From Cyanobacteria bacterium M_surface_7_m2_037 (GTDB taxonomy: Bacteria > Cyanobacteriota > Cyanobacteriia > PCC-6307 > Cyanobiaceae): a stretch of 16,816 bases of DNA. The notes below the pieces were generated by a model, which had not been told where the DNA came from, did no database searches, and saw only the letters and a program-made list of their open reading frames with translations. A program made the translations under genes and the position numbers. This document shows, in pieces, positions 1 to 6,936 of the stretch. The first letter of the stretch is position 1; each line of letters opens with the position of its first letter. The stretch spans positions 1 to 16,816 of the forward strand of contig VGPP01000024.1 of NCBI GenBank assembly GCA_016882585.1. Direction: 5' to 3'.

Positions 1-2
1 CC

Positions 3-704
3 ACTTTGCTGGCGATGGTGGATGCCTCGATCGGCGGCAAAACCGGGGTGAACCATCCCGGCGGCAAAAACCTGATTGGTGCCTTTCACCAGCCGCGGCT
101 GGTGCTGATCGACCCCACCACCCTGCAGACCCTGCCGGAGCGCGAATTCCGCGCCGGCATGGCCGAAGTGATCAAGTACGGCGTGATCGGCGACGCCGCG
201 CTGTTTGAGGAGCTGGAGGCGGCCGGGGAACGGTTGAGCGCGATGGGCAGCCTGCCTGCCGAGCTGCTGCAGAGCGTCCTCGAGCGATCCGCTGCCGCCA
301 AGGCCCGTGTGGTGGCCGCCGATGAGCGCGAGGGCGGGCTGCGGGCCATCCTCAACTACGGCCACACCCTCGGCCATGTGGTGGAAGCGCTATGCGGCTA
401 CGGCACTTACCTGCACGGCGAAGCCGTGGCGATCGGGATGGTGGCCGCCGGAGAGCTGGCGCTGGAGCTCGGCCTGTGGAGTCCGGAGGATCAGCAGCGC
501 CAGCGGGCGGTGATTGCCGCCGCAGGCCTGCCGGTGCGCTGGCCGGAGCTCGAGCCGGCGGCCGTGCTCGCGTGCCTGCAGGGCGACAAGAAGGTGCGCG
601 ACGGCACGGTGCGCTTCGTGCTGCCCACGAGCCTTGGCAGCGTGGAGATCCGCAGTGATGTGAGCGGCAAGCACGTGCTTGCCGCCCTGGAGCGCTGCCG
701 CTGA
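3..704 (+). CDS. aroB: 3-dehydroquinate synthase, 3' portion (5' end outside window)
   Basis: Second step of the shikimate pathway: NAD- and metal-dependent cyclisation of DAHP to 3-dehydroquinate, a cytosolic enzyme. The reading frame is already open at base 3, so the N-terminal NAD-binding part of the gene lies upstream of the window. The visible part begins within the conserved LLAMVDASIGGKTGVNHP segment. It carries the three metal ligands expected from AroB structures: the Glu in MAEVIKYG (bases 165-167), the first His of NYGHTLGH, and the His of LHGEAVAIGM 17 residues later, the same spacing as in the family. The C-terminal helical domain follows and ends at TGA 702-704. The methyltransferase gene converges from the other strand with 41 bp between the two stops; the only symmetry there is a short CTCAGG/CCTGAG with no T-run. 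The identification is secure. Confidence 0.97.
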   Translation, partial: TLLAMVDASIGGKTGVNHPGGKNLIGAFHQPRLVLIDPTTLQTLPEREFRAGMAEVIKYGVIGDAALFEELEAAGERLSAMGSLPAELLQSVLERSAAAKARVVAADEREGGLRAILNYGHTLGHVVEALCGYGTYLHGEAVAIGMVAAGELALELGLWSPEDQQRQRAVIAAAGLPVRWPELEPAAVLACLQGDKKVRDGTVRFVLPTSLGSVEIRSDVSGKHVLAALERCR

Positions 705-745
705 GCAGCCATCAGCGCATCGAACTCAGGGCCTGAGCGATCCGA

Positions 746-1936
746 TCAGGCCATCGGTGGATCCTGCAGAAACAAGGCCGGCGGCAGCGATGTCGCGTCC
801 TGCCGCTGAAACGCCAGCCAGCGGAAATCACCCAACGCATGGGGATCCACCAGGCGCAGCAGGGCTTCTCGACGGCTGAGCAAGGCATCAAGGGGTACCC
901 CGCTCTGCTGCTGCAGGCCGTGCAGGCGCTGCGCGAGCCCGAGCGCCAGCAGCGCTTCGCCCTGGCGGCGGTGGCCGAGGCTGCTCCAGCCCTGCGCAAC
1001 AGCGGCCGCCTCCAGGCTCTCGATGCAGAGGTGGGCGGTGAGATCCCAGTGGCCGGGCTCGAGCAGCGGATCGTTGGTGGCCTGCTGCTGGCGGTAAGCC
1101 ATCAGGGTGCCGTTGCTGCGCTGGGGGGCGTAGTAGCGCCAGGCCTCATGGGCGTAGTCGATCACCAACAGCGCCCCATCGCTGAGGGCTGAAGCCGCCT
1201 GCTGCAGCCAGGAACCCAGGCCGGGATGGAGCTCCGTGCACCAACCGCTCTGGCGCTGCGCACCGGCCGGCACCAGCCCGAGGGGCTCGAGTTGTGCAGC
1301 GATGCGGGGCTCAAGGGGTTCGCCGGGTTCAAGCCGGAGCGAGGGGCCGGCAGCAGGGTCCTCGTGCAGGGCCACCCGCTGGCGGCGCCAGAGAGAACCG
1401 TCCCACTCGATCCGCTCCACCGCCAGGGCATCGAGGACCTCATGGGCAAGCAAGACGCCGCGCACCGGCTGCTGCGCGAGCTGCTCAAAGCTGAGCCAGC
1501 GGCAGGGGAGGGGTGCATCCGCCAGGCGGGCACGCTGACGCTCGGCCATGCCGGGATTGGGTTCGATCAGCACCAGCTCGGTGCGCACCGCCAGCTGCGG
1601 CCACTGGCGCTGCAGGGCCTGAGCCAGTTGCAGGGCCAGATCGCCTTCGCCGGGGCCGGCTTCCACCAGGGCCAAAGGCTCCGGGCCGGGCAGGGCCTCC
1701 AGCCATTGGGCCAGCTGCGGAGCGAGCAGTTCAGCGAAATCTGGGCCGAGGGAGGGCGAGGTGGCGAAATCGCCGCGGGGGCCCACCTGCAGCCGGCCCG
1801 AGCCATAGGCGCCGTGCTCCGGATCGTGGAGGGCCCACTGCATGTAAGTGAGGAAGGGCACCGAGCCACCCGCCGCGCGCAGGCGCTGCTCCAGCCAGGC
1901 GGGAGCGGGGTGCGAGGGCGCGGCGGCGGGGCTCAC
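746..1936 (-). CDS. class I SAM-dependent methyltransferase, MidA/NDUFAF7 (DUF185) family
   Basis: A 396-residue protein whose whole length fits the DUF185/MidA family. In mitochondria the homologue NDUFAF7 methylates an arginine of a complex I subunit. In cyanobacteria a role on NDH-1 is only an analogy. Visible elements are an N-terminal YMQWALHDPEHGAYG block (31-45), GDFATSPSLGP (55-64), the SAM-binding motif I VEAGPGEGD (91-99), the acidic end of the next strand LVLIEPNP (121-128), and AHEVLDAL (164-171) where family members have a conserved N/H-E-x-x-D-A stretch. The start is GTG at 1934-1936; no in-frame ATG precedes the conserved block. It is divergent from the psb32-like gene with 48 bp between starts, so the two promoters must overlap. 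It converges on aroB. Family assignment is strong; the substrate is unknown. Confidence 0.9.
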   Translation of the reverse strand: MSPAAAPSHPAPAWLEQRLRAAGGSVPFLTYMQWALHDPEHGAYGSGRLQVGPRGDFATSPSLGPDFAELLAPQLAQWLEALPGPEPLALVEAGPGEGDLALQLAQALQRQWPQLAVRTELVLIEPNPGMAERQRARLADAPLPCRWLSFEQLAQQPVRGVLLAHEVLDALAVERIEWDGSLWRRQRVALHEDPAAGPSLRLEPGEPLEPRIAAQLEPLGLVPAGAQRQSGWCTELHPGLGSWLQQAASALSDGALLVIDYAHEAWRYYAPQRSNGTLMAYRQQQATNDPLLEPGHWDLTAHLCIESLEAAAVAQGWSSLGHRRQGEALLALGLAQRLHGLQQQSGVPLDALLSRREALLRLVDPHALGDFRWLAFQRQDATSLPPALFLQDPPMA

Positions 1937-1984
1937 GACGGGGCGAAGGGTTCAGGGAGAATGCTCGCCACTGAAGCAGGCGCC

Positions 1985-2791
1985 ATGAATCGAGTGATCA
2001 GCAGGCTCGCAGGAGTGGTGATCGGTCTGGTGCTGCTGCTGGGCTTGGGCGCCGCGCCGGCCCTCGCCTACGACAACCCCGACCTGCTGCCCGATCACCC
2101 CACCCCGGTGATCGATCTGGCCAAGATCCTCACGGACAACCAACGCGCCGCGCTGGAGAGCGAACTCGATGACTTCGAAGCCGTGAGCGGCTGGAAGCTG
2201 CGGGTGCTCACCCAGTACGACCGCACGCCTGGCCTGGCGGTGAAGGACTTCTGGGGCCTCGATGAGCGCAGCCTGCTGCTGATCGCGGATGAGCGCGGCG
2301 GCAACCTGCTCAACTTCAACGTGGGCGATGCCCTGTTCGCGCTGATGCCGCGCACCTACTGGGTGGAGCTGCAGACACGCTTCGGCAACGTGTATTACGT
2401 GCGCGATCACGGCCAGGACGCCGCGATTCTTGATTCCCTGCACACGGTGAAGGGGTGCCTCGAAATCGGCGGCTGCCAGGTGGTGCCGGGCCTGCCCCAG
2501 GAGCAGTGGCTGCTGACGCTGGCCACCTCGGTGCTCGGGGGCCTGATCGTGGGCTTCGCCGCTTACCCGCGCAAGCCGGAGCACACGGTGGAGTGGGCCT
2601 GGGTGCTGCTGCTCTCGCCGCTGTGGGTGATTCTGTTTGGCGTGTTCGGCATCGCGCCGATCATCACCCGCACCCCCGATCTGCTGCCGCTGCTGCGCAA
2701 TGCCCTGGGCTTTGTGGGCGCCATTGTGGCGGCCTACCTGGTGGCGCAGAACACGGTGGGCAAGCAGCGGCTCAAAGACAGCGAGAGCTGA
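1985..2791 (+). CDS. psb32: Psb32-like TPM-domain protein (TLP18.3 homologue)
   Basis: A 268-residue exported protein. Residues 1-28 are a signal peptide (positively charged start, hydrophobic VVIGLVLLLGLG, cleavage motif ALA before Tyr29). Residues about 40-160 form a TPM domain: VIDLAKILTDNQRAALESEL, then KLRVLTQYDRTPG, then SLLLIADERGGNLLNFNVGD. Three hydrophobic segments follow, at about 174-194, 202-227 and 236-255. Psb32 of Synechocystis and TLP18.3 of plants lie on the lumenal side of thylakoids and support photosystem II repair; this role is inferred by family. Plant TLP18.3 has a single C-terminal anchor, so the three segments here are worth noting. The start is ATG 1985 because it opens the signal peptide; the same frame is open further upstream, but only as antisense to the methyltransferase. 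The stop is 9 bp from the convergent lysozyme gene. AGCTGATCAGCT, a perfect palindrome, spans the stop (2786-2797). Confidence 0.88.
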   Translation: MNRVISRLAGVVIGLVLLLGLGAAPALAYDNPDLLPDHPTPVIDLAKILTDNQRAALESELDDFEAVSGWKLRVLTQYDRTPGLAVKDFWGLDERSLLLIADERGGNLLNFNVGDALFALMPRTYWVELQTRFGNVYYVRDHGQDAAILDSLHTVKGCLEIGGCQVVPGLPQEQWLLTLATSVLGGLIVGFAAYPRKPEHTVEWAWVLLLSPLWVILFGVFGIAPIITRTPDLLPLLRNALGFVGAIVAAYLVAQNTVGKQRLKDSES

Positions 2792-2800
2792 TCAGCTGCT

Positions 2801-3610
2801 TCAGCGGCTCTGCGCCACGCTGCGGGGGCCCACGCGATCCAGCTTCTCGAGGCGGCAGCGGAGCGAATCCACGGGTTCGCACACCGGCTCCTGGGCCACG
2901 GGCACAGCCGAGCCAGCTAGCAGGCGCAACTCGGCCAGGTTGGCTTCATAGAACGCTTTGAGAGCCACGTAGCGCTTCACCGGCTGGCCGTAATAGCTGT
3001 GGCCCGCCAGGGTGGGGAACGACGCCCACTCGGGAGCCAACTTGGCGGCCAGGTGGGGCGTGAATTCGCCGCGATCGGCTAGGGACAGGGCGCCACGGCG
3101 CTGAATCAGAAACAGGGCGGCCTGGTCTTGCACCTCGGGTCCGAAGCCCTGCAGGTTGAGGCTGCGGCTGGCCATGGCCCAGGTGAAGGGCATGAATTGA
3201 TAAGCGCCGGCGGCTGCACTGGCGTACCGCCCGGTGGAGATCACGCGATCGGGATGCCGGTCCATGCCTGGCATCAGACCACCGCCAAACATGATGCGGT
3301 AGCCCACATCTTCCCCGCGGGCCCATGTGCCTTCGGCATAGCGGATGGTGTTGAGCAGAGCGCGCCGTTCAGGGGTGAGGGCGTAACGAAAGAAACGCTC
3401 CAGCGCCGAGGGGCCATCACTCACATTGAGCATCGCCAGCTGAGAACGGGGGCGGCCCAGCTCAAGCGCTGAAAGGGGGCGAGCAGCCACCAAAACCTCA
3501 GGAGAGGCGTTGGCCATGGCTGGAGCCGTCAACATTGCACCCAGAGCGACCAAACCAGTGGCTAGCAGCGACGAGCGCAACCGCAGCGGATGTGAAGAAA
3601 CTGACGACAA
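2801..3610 (-). CDS. secreted GH104/lambda-endolysin-like muramidase
   Basis: A 269-residue protein with an N-terminal signal peptide (LLATGLVALGAMLTAPAMA, cleavage after Ala33) and a domain at about 80-230 that follows the phage lambda endolysin R pattern in order. The blocks are LLNTIRYAEGTW with the predicted catalytic Glu93, GYRIMFGG, DRHPDRV, AAGAYQFMPFTWAMA (133-147), GFGPEVQDQAALFLI, RRGALSLADRGEF and APEWASFPTLAG...YYGQ. This family cleaves the MurNAc-GlcNAc bond of peptidoglycan as a lytic transglycosylase, so the protein probably acts in the periplasm on the cell's own wall. Two Cys near the C-terminus (244 and 252) could form a disulfide. TTG 3608-3610 is the chosen start: the frame is closed by a stop at 3617-3619, and later starts (for example the TTG ten codons on) would shorten the signal peptide. 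No holin or other phage gene is adjacent, so this looks like a domesticated enzyme. Confidence 0.85.
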   Translation of the reverse strand: MSSVSSHPLRLRSSLLATGLVALGAMLTAPAMANASPEVLVAARPLSALELGRPRSQLAMLNVSDGPSALERFFRYALTPERRALLNTIRYAEGTWARGEDVGYRIMFGGGLMPGMDRHPDRVISTGRYASAAAGAYQFMPFTWAMASRSLNLQGFGPEVQDQAALFLIQRRGALSLADRGEFTPHLAAKLAPEWASFPTLAGHSYYGQPVKRYVALKAFYEANLAELRLLAGSAVPVAQEPVCEPVDSLRCRLEKLDRVGPRSVAQSR

Positions 3611-3938
3611 ACCCGATCAAGAGATGAACAACAGACCTTGCGAACACATCGCCACAAGGAAACGACCGTTGCGCAGCCCCTGATCAACGATCAGAAGACC
3701 AACAACAATTCAAAAGAACTGCGTTGAGAGCTACAAACAACCAGTCAAGCAGAAGCTTTCCGAAAAGAAGATGCTGGTGCGACTAGCATTTGACTGCGTG
3801 AAGTTTGCCTCACAAACTGGCGCCAGGGAATCGCATTCGTGCCAGCACAAAAACCGTCTACCAGCATCAAGAACCCGCGCAAGGCATTCAGATCACTGCA
3901 CCGCACAGGGTTTTGGTTGAGAACCTGCAGCGGAATTG
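3611..3938. other. 328-bp intergenic region, more AT-rich than its surroundings
   Basis: This is the only stretch over 300 bp without a supported gene. It lies between the lysozyme start (minus strand) and the glycosyltransferase stop (minus strand), so it should hold the lysozyme promoter and leader and the end of the glycosyltransferase transcript. Runs of A and CAA trinucleotides contrast with the GC-rich flanks. A short perfect hairpin CTGATC-AAC-GATCAG lies at 3680-3694. On the minus strand a TTGACT hexamer is present around 3744-3749, but I see no convincing -10 partner. Short open frames here have no recognisable protein character. Confidence 0.5.
3680..3694. repeat. short inverted repeat in the lysozyme leader/promoter region
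   Basis: Perfect 6-bp arms CTGATC and GATCAG around AAC. It lies 70 to 84 bp upstream of the lysozyme TTG on the minus strand and has no T-run on either side, so it is an operator or leader-hairpin candidate rather than a terminator. A GATC-based palindrome of this size may be chance. Confidence 0.3.
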
Positions 3939-5024
3939 CTATTGCGGCAATGCCGCATTTGTGCGCTGGGCTGTAGCCAAAATCACAGCAGCTGCCTGTT
4001 CGGCCCCATCGCTGGGGAGCGGGCCGCCACGGGGTGGGAGCAACGGCTGATCCAGCTGCCAATCACCCCGCTCGAGCTGCTCGCGGCTGAGCAGCCGATG
4101 CCAGCCGTGCTGCTGCAGCGCCTCCTCCAGCACCGGAGCTTCGGCGAAACCCTCGCGCCGCACCAGGTGAATGCCGATCCCGGCGGCCATCGCCTCGCAG
4201 AAGGTGCTGTAGCCGGGTTTGGTGAGGATGCGGCCGCAGAGCGGCATCAGCTCGAGCGGCCGCAGATCCTGGGGAATCAAGGTGGCATTGGTAGCCCCTG
4301 CCAAGCCGCGATCGCTCACCAGGAACTGGTGCTGCGGCCATCGCTGCAGCAGGGCCGGCTCCAGCGCCAGCCCCAGCCCGCCGAAGCCCACCAGCACCGT
4401 GCACTCCCGCGGCGCCTCCAGCTGCAAGCGCTGCTGCAACCGCTCGGGTGTGTGGCGCGCGCGGCCTGGCGTGAGCCCCACCTCCGTGGCGGGCACATCC
4501 CATGGCATCGGCATCGAGAAGGGGCAGCGGATCACGGCATCGCCCTGGCGATAGGCCTCCAAAGCCCGATCAGCCCAGGCGATGAAGGCGCCGCCCATGG
4601 GCCGGTAAATCGCATCCCAGCCGAAATTGGCCATCCACACCAGGGGCGCCCCCAGCTGGCTGGCCAGCGCGGATGCCGCCGGGGCCACATCGCCCAGCAC
4701 CAGCACAGGTTCCCGCTGCGCCCTGATCCAATGCAGTTCCGCCTCGATCTGAGCAGGCAGCTGCTGCTCCAGATGGCCGAGCGCAGCCAGGGTGGCCTCG
4801 GCATCAGCGCCCAGCGCATCGGCCTGAATCACACCCACATCCCAACGGCAGGGCCGCTGCACGAAGGGCACAGCTCCGAAGGCCAGCTGCAGAAACGACG
4901 GAGCCAAGGGTGTGGAGAGCACCAACCGCCAATCGGGGCGCCGCTGATGCAGAGCGGTGAGCACCGCCGCCACCCGCGAACCATGGCCGAAGCCATGGCC
5001 ACTCACGCAGGCGTAGATCAGCAC
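3939..5024 (-). CDS. GT-B-fold glycosyltransferase (MurG/GT28-like), substrate unknown
   Basis: A 361-residue cytosolic or membrane-associated transferase. The N-terminal half begins with a strand and glycine loop, LIYACVSGHGFGHGSR (2-17), of the G-H-G-x-G-H type seen in MurG-like enzymes and in the glycosyltransferase-like half of plant arabinokinase. The C-terminal half has VLVGFGGLGLALE and the nucleotide-sugar site LTKPGYSTFCEAMAAG (267-282). Together these indicate a GT-B fold using a nucleotide sugar; neither donor nor acceptor can be read from sequence. The start is GTG 5022-5024. The frame is open 22 codons further, but only inside the phosphoesterase gene, and the GTG directly precedes the conserved first strand. 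GTGCTGA places this start over the upstream stop, so the two genes are translationally coupled. The last codons overlap a TGCGGCA-A-TGCCGCA inverted repeat. Confidence 0.8.
   Translation of the reverse strand: MLIYACVSGHGFGHGSRVAAVLTALHQRRPDWRLVLSTPLAPSFLQLAFGAVPFVQRPCRWDVGVIQADALGADAEATLAALGHLEQQLPAQIEAELHWIRAQREPVLVLGDVAPAASALASQLGAPLVWMANFGWDAIYRPMGGAFIAWADRALEAYRQGDAVIRCPFSMPMPWDVPATEVGLTPGRARHTPERLQQRLQLEAPRECTVLVGFGGLGLALEPALLQRWPQHQFLVSDRGLAGATNATLIPQDLRPLELMPLCGRILTKPGYSTFCEAMAAGIGIHLVRREGFAEAPVLEEALQQHGWHRLLSREQLERGDWQLDQPLLPPRGGPLPSDGAEQAAAVILATAQRTNAALPQ
3944..3958 (-). repeat. perfect 7-bp inverted repeat at the 3' end of the glycosyltransferase gene
   Basis: TGCGGCA and TGCCGCA flank a single base, within the final codons just before the TAG stop at 3939-3941. 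As RNA it would fold with a 5-nt loop and a 5-bp GC-rich stem. No U-run follows on the minus strand, so it is at best a weak or factor-assisted transcript end. Confidence 0.35.
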
Positions 5025-5908
5025 GCTTGCAGCTCCGCGGCACGCATCAGGGTGTGGCGATAACGCAGGGCGCCATCGAGGCCATACCAACGGTGACTGA
5101 GCTCATGCAGCTGGCCGCCCCGAAACTCCACCCAGCTGAAATGGCGCAGCGGCCGGCCCTGCTCATCCTGGCTGTGGCGCGGCACAAAGGCGGTGTTGAG
5201 ATAGGCGGTGCCCGCGCGATCGGTGCAGTAGCTGAGCCGCTCTCCCTGGCCGCGCTTGAGCTTGTGGTGCATGTGGCCGAACACCACCAGCGGCACGGGC
5301 CTGTGGCGCCGGATCTGATCGATCGCAAGGGCCAGATCCTGATCGCCCCAATCGCAGGCCGGTGCTTTCCAATCGCGGCCACAGGGGTCGGCGGCGGCGC
5401 TGCCAAGACCGCTGGGACCGCAGTGGGCCAGCAGGATCAGCGGCAGGCTGGGATCGGCGCGCAGCGCAGCGGCCGTGATCCGCGCTGCCGACTCCTGCAG
5501 CGTGACGGGGCCAAACACGGCCTGGGCTGCCTTGTTGAGGTGGAAGCCTCCACCGGCACTGGCCGGCCGGCCGCCCACCACCGCAACCCCAGGGGGGTGC
5601 AGCTCCTTGAGATCCCAGCCGCAATGCCGCTGGCCCAGGGCATCGAGCTGGCGTTGCAGCGTGCGGCCACTGGCATCACGGCCGGTGTCGTGGTTGCCGA
5701 GGATGCAGGCCAGGGGAAGTGAGAGCTGCGCCAGCCGCGCCGGGATGCGGGCCTGGCCATCGCTGAGGTCGCCCACCACCAGCAGGGCATCGGGTGCCAG
5801 CTGCTCCAGCAGCTGCTCATCGGTGGCGTCCCATTGCCCATGCAGATCTCCGGCGATGGCGATGCGGAGCTCTGCCAAACGGATGCCTAGGCTTCCGCCA
5901 TCCTGCAT
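5018..5908 (-). CDS. calcineurin-like metallophosphoesterase (cyanobacterial type)
   Basis: A 296-residue protein with the full set of calcineurin-fold metal motifs in order: GDLHG (Asp21, His23), VGDLSDG (Asp47), LGNHD (Asn72, His73), LLAHCGP (His162) and GHMHH (His212, His214). It should be a two-metal phosphoesterase; the substrate is unknown. It resembles a family conserved in cyanobacteria and plastids (TIGR04168, from memory), not the ligase-associated PdeM nuclease. ATG 5906-5908 is chosen; a TTG ten codons later is also possible. The stop overlaps the start of the glycosyltransferase, so the two are likely made together, which suggests a phosphorylated sugar or lipid substrate in the same pathway. 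That link is inference only. nadA is divergent 17 bp away. Confidence 0.85.
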   Translation of the reverse strand: MQDGGSLGIRLAELRIAIAGDLHGQWDATDEQLLEQLAPDALLVVGDLSDGQARIPARLAQLSLPLACILGNHDTGRDASGRTLQRQLDALGQRHCGWDLKELHPPGVAVVGGRPASAGGGFHLNKAAQAVFGPVTLQESAARITAAALRADPSLPLILLAHCGPSGLGSAAADPCGRDWKAPACDWGDQDLALAIDQIRRHRPVPLVVFGHMHHKLKRGQGERLSYCTDRAGTAYLNTAFVPRHSQDEQGRPLRHFSWVEFRGGQLHELSHRWYGLDGALRYRHTLMRAAELQAC

Positions 5909-5925
5909 CAGGTAGGCCCAGAGCC

Positions 5926-6894
5926 TTGGTTTTCGCGGCTGCCCAGAACACCACCGGCGGTTGCCCGCCCCACGCCGAGCTCCCGGCAGCGATCGCCGAG
6001 CTGAAGCGGCAGCGCAACGCCGTGATCCTGGCGCACTACTACCAGGAGCCAGAAATTCAAGACATCGCTGATTTCATCGGCGATTCGCTCGAGCTCTCGC
6101 GCAAAGCCGCCGCCACCGACGCCGACGTGATCGTGTTCTGCGGCGTGCACTTCATGGCGGAGGTGGCCAAGATCCTGAGCCCCTCCAAAACCGTGTTGCT
6201 CCCGGATCTCGAGGCCGGTTGCACCCTGGCTGATGCCTGCCCGGCCGATGCCTTCGCCAGCTTCCGAGCTGCGCATCCCGAGCACCTGGTGGTGAGCTAC
6301 ATCAACTGCTCAGCGGCAGTGAAGGCCCAGAGCGATCTGATCTGCACCAGCAGCAATGCGGTGGATCTGGTGAAGCAACTCCCCGCCGATCGCCCGATCC
6401 TGTTTGCACCGGATCAGAACCTGGGGCGCTGGGTGCAGAGCCAGAGCGGCCGCGAGCTCACCCTCTGGCCCGGCAGCTGCATCGTGCATGAAACCTTCAG
6501 TGAGCAGGCGCTGCTGCAGCTGAAGCTCGAGCACCCCGGGGCTGAGGTGCTCGCCCACCCGGAGTGCCAGCAACATCTTCTGGATCACGCGGATTTCATC
6601 GGCTCCACCAGCGCCCTGCTGCGCCGCGCCGAAGCCAGCGAGGCCAGTGGGTTCATCGTGCTCACCGAGCCCGGCATCCTGCATCAGATGCGCAAGGCGG
6701 TTCCCGGCAAGGAATTCTTTGAGGTGCCCGGCGCTGATGGCTGCAGCTGCAACGCCTGCCCCTACATGCGCCTCAACACGCTCGAGAAGCTGTGGCAGTG
6801 CCTCACGGAGATGGCGCCGCAGATCGAGCTGGATGAGGCGATGCGCCAGCGGGCGCTGGCGCCGATCGAGAAGATGCTGGCGATGAGCCGCTGA
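5926..6894 (+). CDS. nadA: quinolinate synthase A
   Basis: [4Fe-4S] enzyme of de novo NAD synthesis: iminoaspartate plus dihydroxyacetone phosphate gives quinolinate. Predicted length is 322 residues, normal for the family. Visible are the opening block AVILAHYYQEPEIQDIADFIGDS, FCGVHFMAEVAKIL, the cluster Cys in EAGCTLADACP (Cys99), INCSAAVKA, the second cluster Cys in GSCIVHETF (Cys185) and the third in the C-terminal GCSCNACPYM (Cys278 by position; 273 and 275 are nearby). Conserved HPEC and RLNTLEKL segments are present. TTG 5926-5928 is chosen because it gives a short leader before the conserved region; an ATG in this frame occurs only at 5794, deep inside the divergent phosphoesterase gene. 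The gene is divergent from the phosphoesterase, and its TGA stop is the first part of the palindrome preceding vapB. Confidence 0.95.
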   Translation: MVFAAAQNTTGGCPPHAELPAAIAELKRQRNAVILAHYYQEPEIQDIADFIGDSLELSRKAAATDADVIVFCGVHFMAEVAKILSPSKTVLLPDLEAGCTLADACPADAFASFRAAHPEHLVVSYINCSAAVKAQSDLICTSSNAVDLVKQLPADRPILFAPDQNLGRWVQSQSGRELTLWPGSCIVHETFSEQALLQLKLEHPGAEVLAHPECQQHLLDHADFIGSTSALLRRAEASEASGFIVLTEPGILHQMRKAVPGKEFFEVPGADGCSCNACPYMRLNTLEKLWQCLTEMAPQIELDEAMRQRALAPIEKMLAMSR

Positions 6895-6923
6895 GCATCA
6901 GTTGATGCTCTAATTGATGCATC
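6893..6923 (+). promoter_or_regulatory. probable vapBC operator: repeated TGATGC/GCATCA half-sites
   Basis: A perfect 8-bp inverted repeat GAGCATCA-GT-TGATGCTC (6893-6910) begins within the nadA TGA. It is followed by TTGATGC again at 6914-6920, part of the palindrome GATGCATC (6916-6923). TTGATGC therefore occurs twice 12 bp apart (6902 and 6914), about one helical turn. This lies 14 bp before the vapB start, where VapB ribbon-helix-helix proteins usually bind to repress their own operon. The promoter is likely in the same stretch (TAATTG is AT-rich), but I cannot place -35 and -10 boxes with confidence. Confidence 0.6.
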
Positions 6924-6936
6924 TGCTGAACCGCGG

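Noticed and set aside
719..740. CTCAGG-G-CCTGAG as a bidirectional terminator between aroB and the methyltransferase gene
   Set aside because: A 6-bp stem with a one-base loop and no T-run on either side is not enough.
1226..1984. Long plus-strand open frame running into the psb32-like gene
   Set aside because: It is antisense to the methyltransferase, whose protein has clear family motifs. The added residues are His/Gln/Arg-rich without domain character, and the signal peptide begins at 1985.
3745..4062. Minus-strand frame overlapping the glycosyltransferase end and intergenic DNA
   Set aside because: Half of it lies out of frame in a well-supported gene and the rest has no hydrophobic core or family motif.
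3936..5063. 375-codon plus-strand open frame opposite the glycosyltransferase
   Set aside because: Composition (His, Gln, Arg, Pro) is that of a frame antisense to a GC-rich gene, and no motif is recognisable.
5018..5908. The calcineurin-like phosphoesterase as the missing PdeM of the repair operon
   Set aside because: It is on the opposite strand, coupled to a glycosyltransferase, longer than PdeM, and resembles a separate cyanobacterial family.
5989..5996. GCGATCGC (HIP1) octamer typical of many cyanobacteria
   Set aside because: I found a single clear copy, inside nadA, while scanning by eye; one octamer is not evidence of a repeat family here.
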